From contig OZ025271.1 in NCBI GenBank assembly GCA_964019165.1, positions 9,867,775 through 9,931,774 on the forward strand: DNA of 64,000 bases, in the 5' to 3' direction. Below are positions 36,500 through 46,623 of this stretch, piece by piece. A program made the position numbers and the translations under genes. Source of the stretch: Mastigias papua. Lineage: Eukaryota > Cnidaria > Scyphozoa > Rhizostomeae > Mastigiidae. The notes below the pieces were generated by a model. That model ran no database searches. It saw only the letters and a list, made by a program, of their open reading frames with translations, and had not been told where the DNA came from. Each line of letters starts with the position of its first letter. Positions within the stretch are counted from its first letter, which is position 1.

Positions 36500-36776
36500 C
36501 AATGCCTGCCAAAAGTCTTGGAACACTTGCTATGATTTACGCTATAGATGAGCTATAGCATCCCCTCCCCCGTTAAACAATGTTGTATGAAGCAAATATG
36601 GGCAACTCGAAGCCCAAAAGTGATGCGTGCTTTTAAAGCTACTGGTCTCCGCTATCGAATCAACATTGTTTCAGGGGGGGAGGGGGTCTACATTTTAAGT
36701 GGTGTCACGGAGAAGCGGCAGTAGTCGGAAGTCAATACAATTGTGTGGGTGTTCCAACTACTTTTGGCAGGCATTG
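36500..36776. mobile_element. MITE family A, copy 3
   Basis: A 277-bp near-identical partner of copy 2 in the same orientation. GA precedes the left end and TA follows the right end. The near identity implies recent movement or duplication. Confidence 0.88.
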
Positions 36777-37013
36777 TAACTGCCATTAAAGAAGGAGTCC
36801 ATATATCATTTATCATTTATGTTTTACTCTAAATATAAATGGTTAGGATACAGCTTAGTCATAGTGAAACTGTACCTTTCCATGACATCAGCAGCAGAAG
36901 TTCCTAACTTAGGTTAATGCTATCAATTAAGAAGTCATCTTCATTCAACTGCATTTCGGACATTTTTATTAAAAATAATGCAAAATGCTTTTGAATTAAC
37001 AAATTATACTTAC

Positions 37014-37103
37014 GATCTTGATGAGTCGAGACACAACCAAAGTCTCCAATGTTAACTGTGGCTCCATCTGATGCGTGTATTGACATACTAGGCATAATTA
37101 TCA
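37014..37103 (-). CDS. NLR-associated gene, small exon with Thr-Val-Asn-Ile-Gly motif
   Basis: A 90-bp exon is bounded by CTTACTTGTAG before it and an ATC|GTAAGT donor after it. In phase 1 it translates to 29 codons containing MPSMSIHASDGATVNIGDFG. Short exons with a TVNIG-like stretch recur between coiled-coil and NACHT parts of invertebrate NLR-type genes in my recollection, but I cannot verify that here. The size is a multiple of three and both junctions are phase 1, like the other small exons upstream. I infer that the next exon is the NACHT exon at 3345, which also enters in phase 1. Confidence 0.6.
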
Positions 37104-37952
37104 CTACAAGTAAGAGAGCTAAATCATGATTGTGCCTTTCCCTACTTACCGTAAGCATAAGTTCAGGTCTCAATAGCATATTGTGACATAAGTTACATTC
37201 TATATGAGTTACAAGGGGGCTTTCTGTGTACATAGCTTGGTATATACGATTAAATGATCTCTTTCACATTGACATGAAATGCGATTTTGCGAATATACCT
37301 TGACAGTATCATAAGCCTGGTATCACTCAAGATATCCTGATGCTTTTGGATCATGCAATCAAAGAGATACTCTGGAAAATTAAACCATTAGACTTGCGTG
37401 CATGGCAGCCAAATAACCTGATTTTAATAGACTTATTCTTATCTTCCAGAGAACTCCTCATTCGTATACTTTTGTGCTGGCAATGGACTGTAATTGTGTT
37501 TGAAGGAGATAAAAGGACTTTTTTGTTAACTTTTTAATTAAGTCGTTCACTTATGCTCAGTGAGATTGTATGCGGATGAACAAGTTTTTGTCCTCGTACT
37601 GAGATCGTATCGACAGTGGATTATTTCTGGGGATGAAATTTGGGATTTCAAGGCATTCATCTGTAATAGTCTCAAAGTGATTGCTTAAAGCTTCTAAATC
37701 CACGACCTTCTGGACTAACTGTGCAAACAATACTGCAGAACCTATTTTTAAGTCAACCAATTGAATTGAATGTAAATCCAGTACTATTCAAACTTATGAT
37801 AATCTCCCTTTATACAGTATTCCTTCATAAACCCTCAAAGTTCGACAAAGTACCAAAATTAAAGCTGTGAAAATAAATGAAAGCTGAATCTTTCAACTGC
37901 AACTCTCAAGACATGGAATGCTATTCGAAAGAAGGAAACCAAACAGTCATAC

Positions 37953-37997
37953 TTTTGGTACTCTGTTCTTCCAATTGCTCTACTTTCTTGTCCAATG
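37953..37997 (-). CDS. Coiled-coil exon of the HEPN gene
   Basis: A 45-bp exon lies between a TTTTGTTTTAG acceptor and an AAAA|GTATGA donor. It translates to LDKKVEQLEEQSTK, an amphipathic heptad-like sequence. Both junctions are phase 1, compatible with the exons on each side. Very short, so support rests on phase, splice signals and coiled-coil character together. Confidence 0.6.
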
Positions 37998-38364
37998 CTA
38001 AAACAAAATGCAGACCGAGATTTTAAAGAGTACAGTGAACTGATGGTGCTAATTACCCACTCATCAATGAATTGATTAATGCACTTTATATATTACACAC
38101 TATATACTGAATGAAGCTCCTCAAATATTTGTACACAAATCACTCTTAGCGACAGAAGAGCATCTGTGAGAAAAGCTGAGTCTAAACTTACTAAAGTTAC
38201 GAGCATGCAGCCTCTGCAAAAATTATCTGTTTCTCATGAAAGACTGTTTTCTGGTCGAGACTGAAGTCCAAAGAGCAAACGCTAAAGCAGACATTTCTTG
38301 TTGATATATTCCATTATATACAAAACAACCTCATAAAGAAAGTGATTCAAAATTAGAAACATAC

Positions 38365-38427
38365 CTGATACATCTTGGGCCAGCTGATAACGACTGATTT
38401 CCGAACTGTCCACCTTCCTTGTGACTT
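38365..38427 (-). CDS. Coiled-coil exon of the HEPN gene
   Basis: A 63-bp exon has a CTTTGCAG acceptor and a TCAG|GTATGT donor. It translates to VTRKVDSSEISRYQLAQDVS. Phase 1 on both sides joins it cleanly to the preceding 42-bp exon through a Glu codon. Charged and helical. Confidence 0.65.
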
Positions 38428-38602
38428 CTGCAAAGCAATGTGATATTAATACGTATATATGTTAGGGTTTTATTGACATAAACTCGGTTGTATCTTAGAC
38501 TAGAATCACACTTTGTGAGATGTGTAATGTGTGGTGTGTTAAGTATCATGTGCGATTTGTGACAATGAATAAATATGCAATAATCTTCTATTTTAGACAT
38601 AC

Positions 38603-38644
38603 CTAACTTGCCTTGATTCAACTCATGTACATCAGATACCATCT
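38603..38644 (-). CDS. Coiled-coil exon of the HEPN gene
   Basis: A 42-bp exon lies between a TTTTGTAG acceptor and a TTAG|GTATGT donor, translating to MVSDVHELNQGKL. Phase 1 on both sides. It directly follows the HEPN exon in transcription order. Confidence 0.65.
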
Positions 38645-39594
38645 CTACAAAATACCAAATAAAACAACATGTAGCAACGATAAGAACTTCGTTTGAAATT
38701 TGATTGCAATGACATCAACTATGATGTGCAATAATACAAGTATGTGTTATGTGCCTGCTTTTATTGCTTTATATCATTACCAGTGTCGTCAACAAGTCAA
38801 AAAAATTGAAATTTGTCAAAATACATTCAAAAATTCAAAATCTCTCTAATAAAACCAAAACTAGTGATTACAGTAAATGAGATGAATTGTGGAATGCAAT
38901 GTCCACTTGTGTATTTACTTTATAGTAAAGAATCACATTATACTCAGACTTTTAGCCAATAGCAGTATCCGCAAAATAGAGTTTATGATTTCTCACCAAA
39001 ATTCTTTAAATCATTGAGAATTATACTACTGAATTAGAAAAGGATTTACTTTGCTTTTCAATGAATGTTAGCATACTGAAAATTTCAAGTATTTGTATTC
39101 TTTTGAGTTGAAGTCAGGAAGGGGTTGACTCAGAGATATGAAATGTCAAAATTAGGCCAAAAATTCAATCTTCAAAAGGTGTGAAAAATAATGTTCAAAA
39201 GTAACCCCCTCGCCAAAACGTGAATTCTGACACAATATTCAGCGTTCATTGTGAGCAATACATGCATCCAGAAATGGCCTACGCATTTCTAAATGACAAA
39301 CTTCGACGTATTCTGCTACGGTGTGAAATGAAAATGGAGTACAGTACAAAAGTAGACCAACTCCATCAATTCATTATATCGGCAATTTGCTCGTCTTATT
39401 CAGAATAAAGCCATCTCCAAAACAAGACCAGATACAACGTCTTAAGCATCCAAAACTAGAAGTATCTCTGGCCAAGTCAGTCTGTGATACACTAGATAAA
39501 ACTTGACTGGGTAGAGATCATTCATTTAGTGAAAATGCTTTTTGTAAAGGCAACAGGATTTGGGAGAAATGACAAGTGACAGTGTACGGAATAT

Positions 39595-39680
39595 CCGAAA
39601 AGAGCGGGGTTCGAACTCGCAACCTCTGACTTTGTAGATCAAGTGCTCTAACAACTTAGCAGTCAGGCCACCCTCTCAAA
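39595..39680 (-). other. tRNA-derived SINE or tRNA pseudogene
   Basis: On the minus strand the segment reads GCTAAGTTGTTAGAGCA (D-arm/A-box like), an anticodon-arm-like stretch, then GCGAGTTCGAACCCCGCT (B-box like). This order and spacing are those of a tRNA-derived promoter. The acceptor stem pairs poorly, so a SINE head or tRNA relic is more likely than a tRNA gene. It lies in the intron between the HEPN exon and the first coiled-coil exon. Confidence 0.5.
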
Positions 39681-40075
39681 TTTTTGCTCAAGCAATGCAC
39701 ATTGGAAGAGCTGTTGAGAGACGACTGCTTACACCTGGGGGGCCATTTTAGCCCTTTCGATTGGATAGAACTATAGGAAAGCTTTGTAAAGGAAACAGGC
39801 CTTTTGAAAATGCTTTTACAATATGATGGCGTATACCACCACTGACAAATGGAAAAAGAAAGTTAATGTGTCATTGAATCACGTGGTTTTGTAAGTGAAA
39901 ATGGTCATTGATCTCAAAGTACTTCTAGCCCTGACCACAATCTGCCATTACTGCCGTCTATAGTTATTTGTTACCATACAGAATAATATCCTTTGTCAAT
40001 AAAAACTAACAAGATTGACAAGAAAGCTTCAGATTAGATGCGAAAAGCAGCAAGAAATGTCAGCAATCTGCATAC

Positions 40076-40716
40076 CTTCCATCTTTACCTCCAACCTCAT
40101 TATCCATTCACTGAAATCCTCATTTATTTGCTTCTCTTTATGTAACTTGCTCTTTAAGTCATGAGAAAGTTGTGACGTCACCTGAGCTTTGATAATCTGA
40201 TCGATCTCGTCTTCGGCAATGGTGCCAAATATGTCCTTTATGATTCCATTGATTTCTGTTGATATATTGCCAAAGTCGGCATCAGGAATTGACATATTGA
40301 TAACATGGCCAAAAAATGCGTTTCTTAACTCACGAAGGCGATCGATGTTTTCACTGACAGTGAATGGATAGGCTCTCTGATTACGTGGTCGGCTTGTGCC
40401 GAGGATCTCCAGGCAAGCATACAGGAGAACAAAAAACAGTGCTGAGGGATCCCATGTATCACAATTGCCTGCAAGTATCATCTGCTGCAATGTGATATTG
40501 AACTTTGCTTGAGTTTTCTTAACACTCTGAGGTATTGCATTGTACAGATATTGACCACTTGCTGCATCATTTGCCCATGGTTGAGATGGGAATTTAGAAT
40601 CCCAATTAGTTATAAAATGTTTCTTAAGATACTTTGGCACGATCTCTACAATGATCTTCACAAGTTTGATGAAGTTCTCTTGTTCACTTGTTAAATCCAT
40701 AACGCTTAATGCAATC
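40076..40716 (-). CDS. DZIP3-like HEPN domain, first coding exon
   Basis: The exon opens after CTTTCAAG (acceptor at 40717-40718), so 40701-40716 is 5' UTR. Translation starts at the ATG at 40700 and gives 208 codons before a GAAG|GTATGC donor. The product has the hydrophobic helices and the RNAFFGH motif at residues 126-132, the R-x4-6-H signature of HEPN domains. The whole pattern (ENFIKLVKIIVEIVPKYLKK, WDPSALFFVLLYACLEIL, then the RNxxxGH helix) resembles the N-terminal domain of the E3 ligase DZIP3, which is widely found at the start of invertebrate NLR-like proteins. An alternative donor, GAG|GTAAAG, lies 10 bases upstream, but only the chosen one gives phase 1. HEPN domains can bind or cut RNA or act as interaction modules; which one applies here is unknown. 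The frame is intact. Confidence 0.8.
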
Positions 40717-41289
40717 CTTGAAAGAGAAACGAAATCTACAAAACATCTTTCATATCTGTATACATATTCAATGACCGTACTTTTCACACATTCAATCTAA
40801 CGTATTTGAACTGACTTAATGATACACTTTAGACCTGTATCTGAAAACTAGACATCTATTTGAAAATTAAGACATAGCTTTGAAATTTTAGACCTGCTTA
40901 TTTTTGCCGGTGAATGCACGTCTGAGGTAGATCTAGCAATGCTTTGTGACTTCCCTTCTTTCGTCACCGTTCATGACAGCCATTCCAAGTTTGTTTTACA
41001 TAATATCTTTACATTTCTGTTGTCTTTATGTGGATTAAATAAGTTTATCGAACCATTGAATGATCGAAGTACCATAAAATCTCAAATTAGCTCCTCAAAA
41101 AAGCCCCCTTCCAATAAGCCTACATACTGCAATGTCAAATTGTTACTATCTCCTCACCACAAAAGGTGATGAAGATCTGTATATAGACTAATGGTTAAAT
41201 GTACATTGTTCTTTGAAGGACGGGAATTTCACAAAGCACTTCAGCGGCATTTGGCAAACAGGGTGCGAGATATTACTCCAAGGGGTAGG

Positions 41290-41460
41290 AGAAGTATCTA
41301 CTTAATACAATCCAGAGGCCTTGAGCAACGTGATAGGGGATGTGAGTTCAGAGCAAAACGTTTATCAGGATACAGGAGTAATAACTGTTGGGGACCACAA
41401 ATACAAGCCCTCCCCTGAATACGCTCCAACCTAGAAAGAGTCAAAGACATTAAGCCACCG
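41290..41460 (-). mobile_element. Possible LINE C-terminal fragment
   Basis: The minus translation SLTLSRLERIQGRACICGP resembles the helix after the RT thumb in LINEs (L-x-x-L-E-x-I-Q-x-R-A). The sequence beyond it does not hold up, so this is tentative. Confidence 0.4.
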
Positions 41461-42550
41461 TAGTATGAATTTGAGGATTTACACGATATATATGTTTTCC
41501 TGTAAATTAGCATTTCGGATTTAGAAACAAATCTTTCTGAAGTACAGACATTTTTTTGAGCCCTTTCACATGCTCCAGGTTCTCAGGAGTCTGGAAACCT
41601 GCAAACCCTGGAAAGATCAGCGAATCATGGATGTCGAATCAGATCTGGAATCATGGATCTGGAAAGATCAACGAATCCGAAGTCATGGAAAACCTGGAAA
41701 CCTGTGCAAGTCAAAGAATTTGGTTGGTCAGGGAGCTTTGCAAATTCTAATCGCCTTTATTCCTTTACTTCGGGAAATATGCCAAATCATTTCCTTGGTC
41801 TATCACAAGCTGCGGGGAAAATGTGCAAAAAGTCCAGGATTTTTTGAAAATTTGGTGTTGAAAACCTGGAGAAATCAGGGAACTTTGTTGACAAATGTCC
41901 TGAGAACCCTGATGCTTAAAGAAACTGGCTAACGCAAAGGGACATTCTGAAATTGATCCAGTAATCCCTGATGACATCCTAATCTCAGAAATTATGATAG
42001 GTACATAATTAAGAGCTTGTGCTCACTTAAAGACGATGCAGTTGGATATTTAGCATTATTCGATGTTTTTCTAACACTGAAAACATTCAATAACAAACCC
42101 TGTTCGATTATGACTTCTACTTCTTTTCGCTCTACATTCTTCTTATCTTCTTTCACATATAACAATTATGTGCAACCATTCAATGATTGATGGATGTTTT
42201 GCTTGTCATAGAGCATGATCATAGAGTAGGAAGTGCACAACAACAGATTAGGTAGAACTCAATTACTTGAATGCACACAATGAGAGGATCCAAACCCTAT
42301 TTAATATTTTAATCCAATTAGAAAAAACCTAGTAATGCTTCAATTTAGCTTTGCCTATAAATTTATAGATTCCTTTCAATCATTTATTGATCTTATTAAT
42401 ATGGAATTCCCTCTTTTGTACCTTCCTGATTTACTGCAGGGGTGTACATTTGGGGTTGAGACATTCCCTAATATTTTGCCTCTAGTAAGTTAGTCACTTT
42501 TCCAATCGGTAGAATAGTATTGGATAATTAAAAGAGCTTAATAAGACTAA
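41461..42550. other. Non-coding; CCTGGAAA-rich segment with inverted ends
   Basis: Between about 41570 and 41920 words such as CCTGGAAA and CAGGGAAC recur. The ends carry GGTTCTCAGGA and its complement, suggesting an unclassified TIR element. The remainder shows nothing. Confidence 0.35.
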
Positions 42551-43805
42551 AGCCGCGTTGACACTGTGAGAATAATCTGAAAAGACTTGTCTTATACGAC
42601 ACAATTTTTTTCCAATTAGAAACTTAGCTCAAGGCATAGTACTAAAAGTTCCTTAAAAGTTTCTTACTTGAATGAAAAAGATTGTATTGAAAAAGATATA
42701 GCACACGTGGATATGGTAGACTACTAACATGGTAGGAAATAAAAGACGTTAGTGTGGCTCTCAATCTAAATAAACCTCATGCCCACATCGTTAATTCCTG
42801 TAAACTTTATATGCGCTTTTTTATATAAGGAAACTATTTCAAGGCCTAGTTCTAAAAGTTCCTTATTTGTAGACTTGAAATCAGCAAATTGAAGTACCAA
42901 AAGTTCCTTAATAGTTCCTTAATTTTCACTGCACATTAAGTGCCCTAAAAATAGTACAGAAACAGGAAGAACAAAGAATTTTGAATTTTACCTTTACTTG
43001 TGTCTAGAACTGGGGAGCAAAAACACAAAGAAGGTAGGAACAAAGTTTTACAAATTCAAACGTCAAGTGCAAATCTATGAATATCATATCTATTCCATTT
43101 TTTGGTGTTTTGACTACAATAAACCTTAAAATTTAAGAGAGGAAGGATAAAGCATACACACATGGAAACTACTCAATGAAGCAGTTGAAAGGAACCGGCA
43201 GTTTTAGTTCTTGAGGCTTGCAGTTCTAAAAATCTTCCAAATCGAAGGTTCCATAGGGATGTCGTTTTTAGTGGTATACGTTGCTTAAATATTTCGACCT
43301 TCTACATGTAGGTTCCTTATAAATCGGTTCCTTAAAAAAAATAGAGTGTAAAACCTTCACTTTCGTTCTCGAAAAGGATACGGTATTGGTGCAGTTTTGC
43401 GTTCCAATGAGCCATTTGTCACAAAAATGCGCATATCAGGATCTTTCTCACATCTTTCTCAAACAATCCATGTTAGTTGACACTTATTACACCCGTGGAG
43501 GAAACAAACATTTTACAACCCCACCCCCACACACTTTGAAATAGCATAGACATTTCTAAAGTTTCTTAACTCTTTCATGATAGTTCTAAAAGTTTCTTAA
43601 TTTTTTGCGTGTCTAGTACTAGGTTGCCTATAAATTGGTTTCTTATAAAAAAACGTGTAAATCAAATAGTAAAAACAGAAAACTCATATGTTTTAGTCCT
43701 ACATTTAAGCTTCTGTGACAAATCTTGAAATTTGAACATGTTCAGCTTCTAAGATTAATCGCAAGTTGTTGAGCAAATCAGAAATCAGAATGCTAATATG
43801 CCACA
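42551..43805. mobile_element. Harbinger-type MITE, truncated second copy with an insertion
   Basis: The first 60 bases (AGCCGCGTTGACACTGTGAG onward) match the complement of the right end of the element at 55769-56621. The match resumes at about 43716 (GACAAATCTTGAAATTTGAA) and ends near 43800. A TAA precedes it. The roughly 1.1 kb between the two parts is an insertion rich in AAAGTTCCTTA/AAGTTTCTTA words. The far end is missing. Confidence 0.6.
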
Positions 43806-46623
43806 TGCAGAAAAAATTTTCACGAAATTCGAAGGTGGAAGTGTTACTCAATTGACTACTGTTGGCCAGTAAACCACAGATCCATTCAGTAGGACGGCAA
43901 TTTGGGTCAGTAAAACAGCTTCATCAGCCTAAGTAAAACTGAAATCTTGAAGATTTGTTCATCATGAAGCACCAAAGTATACTAACAGATGTGCACAGGG
44001 AATGAAAACATGCTTTGAAAGAGTTTTCCAGAAGAAACGAAATTGTATTCTTTCACTAATTGACAGTGTTTCTTTCACAAACTGAATGTGTCTTTAAATG
44101 TTAGTCAGAAGCACAATAGACAGTTACATTTCCATAAGATTTTACAAATATTTCCGACCACCAGTTTATTAAGATCCCAGTTTATTGGCGTTCAGAAATA
44201 TTCTCCATCCCCCTGGTTATTAATACGCTCCATTTATTAGGAATATAAGAGTTGGGCCTGTGAATCTCCCTGCCAAGAACATGGAGTTTTCTCTGTGCAG
44301 ACAAAACTTACTGAAATGGATTAACTTCTTCCCTAGCGTGAATAAAGAATAAATAAATTTAACATCAATGAATAAGGAACTTTCCAACCTAGACAAGACG
44401 CTGTAACATCGAATTTGTAGCGCAATACACTTACAATACCCTCCAAAGACCTTGCGAAGTTAAACCCCTAACTACTTTTCCACGAGTTTACATTCCCATG
44501 CAATCTGAATGTCAACACATAATTGGGGATTCATCATAGTCCAATAGCACTAAAAGAAACGGTCAAGGGAAGCTGCAAGAATGTTCAAATAATAAACCTG
44601 AACAGTAGATTTCATGGCATAATAAGTTTGTCGTAACCTAAAACTCTCATGTTCTGCTTGTACGTATTGTTGCATGTTAATATTTAGCGTCAACTTTTCT
44701 TACAATCATAAGGAAACATAAATCATTCCACGAATTGATGATAGTTAATCATAATGCATAAAACTATAAACGGTACTTTCTGCTATCCTATGATCATTTC
44801 CGAACGTACAGACTTACAGAACCGCAACACAACCAAAACAACTCTAACGTCTTGTATACAAGTACTGGCATATATTCTGACGTAAATCATCTCTTGACAC
44901 TTTGTTTGCTTCTGTTTATTAACTCATATTTACAATATTACACTCAAATACACTCGCAATGTGTTGTTTGTTTTGACAAGCCTAAGGAACGATGACGCCA
45001 TGTTGTTTTCGCTTCGCCCATAATAACAATTCTGTACATACACTCGCATCCTAACATCAATCGATCAACTTCATGATAACCAATACCCTATCGCGATTAC
45101 CCTAACAAAAACTACAAAGAAATAAGATTGGAAAGAAAACTGTACTTACAACTCAAGACATTAAAACCATGGTCTCTTGTACACAAAAACACACTAATAT
45201 ATCGTACCTGCAAGACGCAAATTCGGAGACACGAAAACAAAAGAGCGTAACGGGTAAACAAAACCATCCAAACCAGAAGCATGTAATCACTTAAGAAAAC
45301 TCTACACAAAAGGAGTCGGCTTAAATCATGTGGCCTGACACACCAGAAAAAAGAATTGGGCTTACTAAGTTAAAGTCGCGAGTAAAGTTATTATACAGAA
45401 CTGTTCCCTAACTCTATACCTTGTCTATTCGTTGAACAGATGCCATATAGAGGAGACAAACACGGAAAGAGTGTAGCATGTGATCACAAGTGGCGAATCA
45501 TCGAATGATTACTGATTGACATGCTACTATTCAATATATCCATTTCCAACTGCACCGTCAGCCCCATAACGGCTAGAGTATCCTTGGGGGCATAGCCTTG
45601 TTATTCATTTTACATGCAATGGTAGGAAAGCACCCCAGAGAAGTAGACAAATACTGTTTAGAAATAGAGAGTGAGGAAAGGAGGACAACTGTAAGTCCTC
45701 GAATAAGCCACACTTGGGGGGGGCCTTATCTGTATTAATACAATTTGGGTAGGAATATATTGGATAGAAAGGTTTATAAGGGGGAGGTTATAAAACTATT
45801 TGACAAATGCCGCATGGAAAGCTCATTCTGAAACCTCTAATAAACACTTAAACGACAACTCTACATTGAAATATCAGTATATACAACGGTGTATTATCCT
45901 CTCTGGAGGGGGAGTATTCGTAGGGGCGTATTAAAAATTTGATGTTCTAGGACTGGGGCAGTGAAGTGCTTTTAAGACGCATCAAACTTTCTTTAAACAA
46001 TAGAAAAAATTTACCGAGAAAACTAAGAAACCTGGGGTGGGGTTGTCTCATCCCACACATCAACTTTGGTAGATCCAATCCATCATGAATCCAAAATTTT
46101 ACACTTTGTAAGCACTCCATTCTAATATGCACCTGAAACTGCAAAGCTATTAAAAGGTAGCCACTGATACACTCGCTGCTTCTGGGTGTTTTGCTGCAGA
46201 TTTTCTGTTTTCTAAGTTGCTTGGCAAACATGCATTTTCATCTTATATTTCTGGAAGGGAAAGTGTGATGAATTCTCTTAGATGGAAGGAGTGCCTTACC
46301 TGTTCCCCCTTAGCTTCACGCATATAATTATTACGAATAACAAGCAGGGAAGTTATTTGACTGTGATGACCTCCTTCACTCTACTGACAAAAACAAAAAC
46401 AACCAAGCAACATAAATTGACTATACTTCTTTTCTTTACATCCAAACAATAGAGTCAAAAGACTCCAGTTTGATATTTGAAATCCTATTGTCTGTTCCCT
46501 TGTTTGTAACGAATAGAGATTTGCGTTTGAGTCTCCCGATTTCTTTATCTCCATTAGGTAGGATCCATTAGTAAATAATCGTCTCTTTCAAATTATGAGT
46601 TGATTCTATCAGTATGGAATCTA
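43806..46623. other. No recognisable gene
   Basis: Short open frames at 45112-45309 and 45947-46231 (minus) have no similarity I recognise and no convincing splice context. A G-rich run occurs near 45714-45724. If the HEPN gene has a 5' UTR exon and promoter they may lie here, but I cannot place them. Confidence 0.35.

Noticed and set aside
37557..37760. Possible further coiled-coil exon of the HEPN gene (minus strand, LEALSNHFETITDE)
   Set aside because: An acceptor-like TTAG exists, but no donor gives a phase-1 exit, unlike all neighbouring exons.
42613..43715. A gene within the AAAGTTCCTTA-rich segment
   Set aside because: No frame above background length and no splice pattern.
45947..46231. 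94-codon minus-strand open frame
   Set aside because: Looks protein-like in parts but matches no family I know and lacks supporting splice or promoter features.
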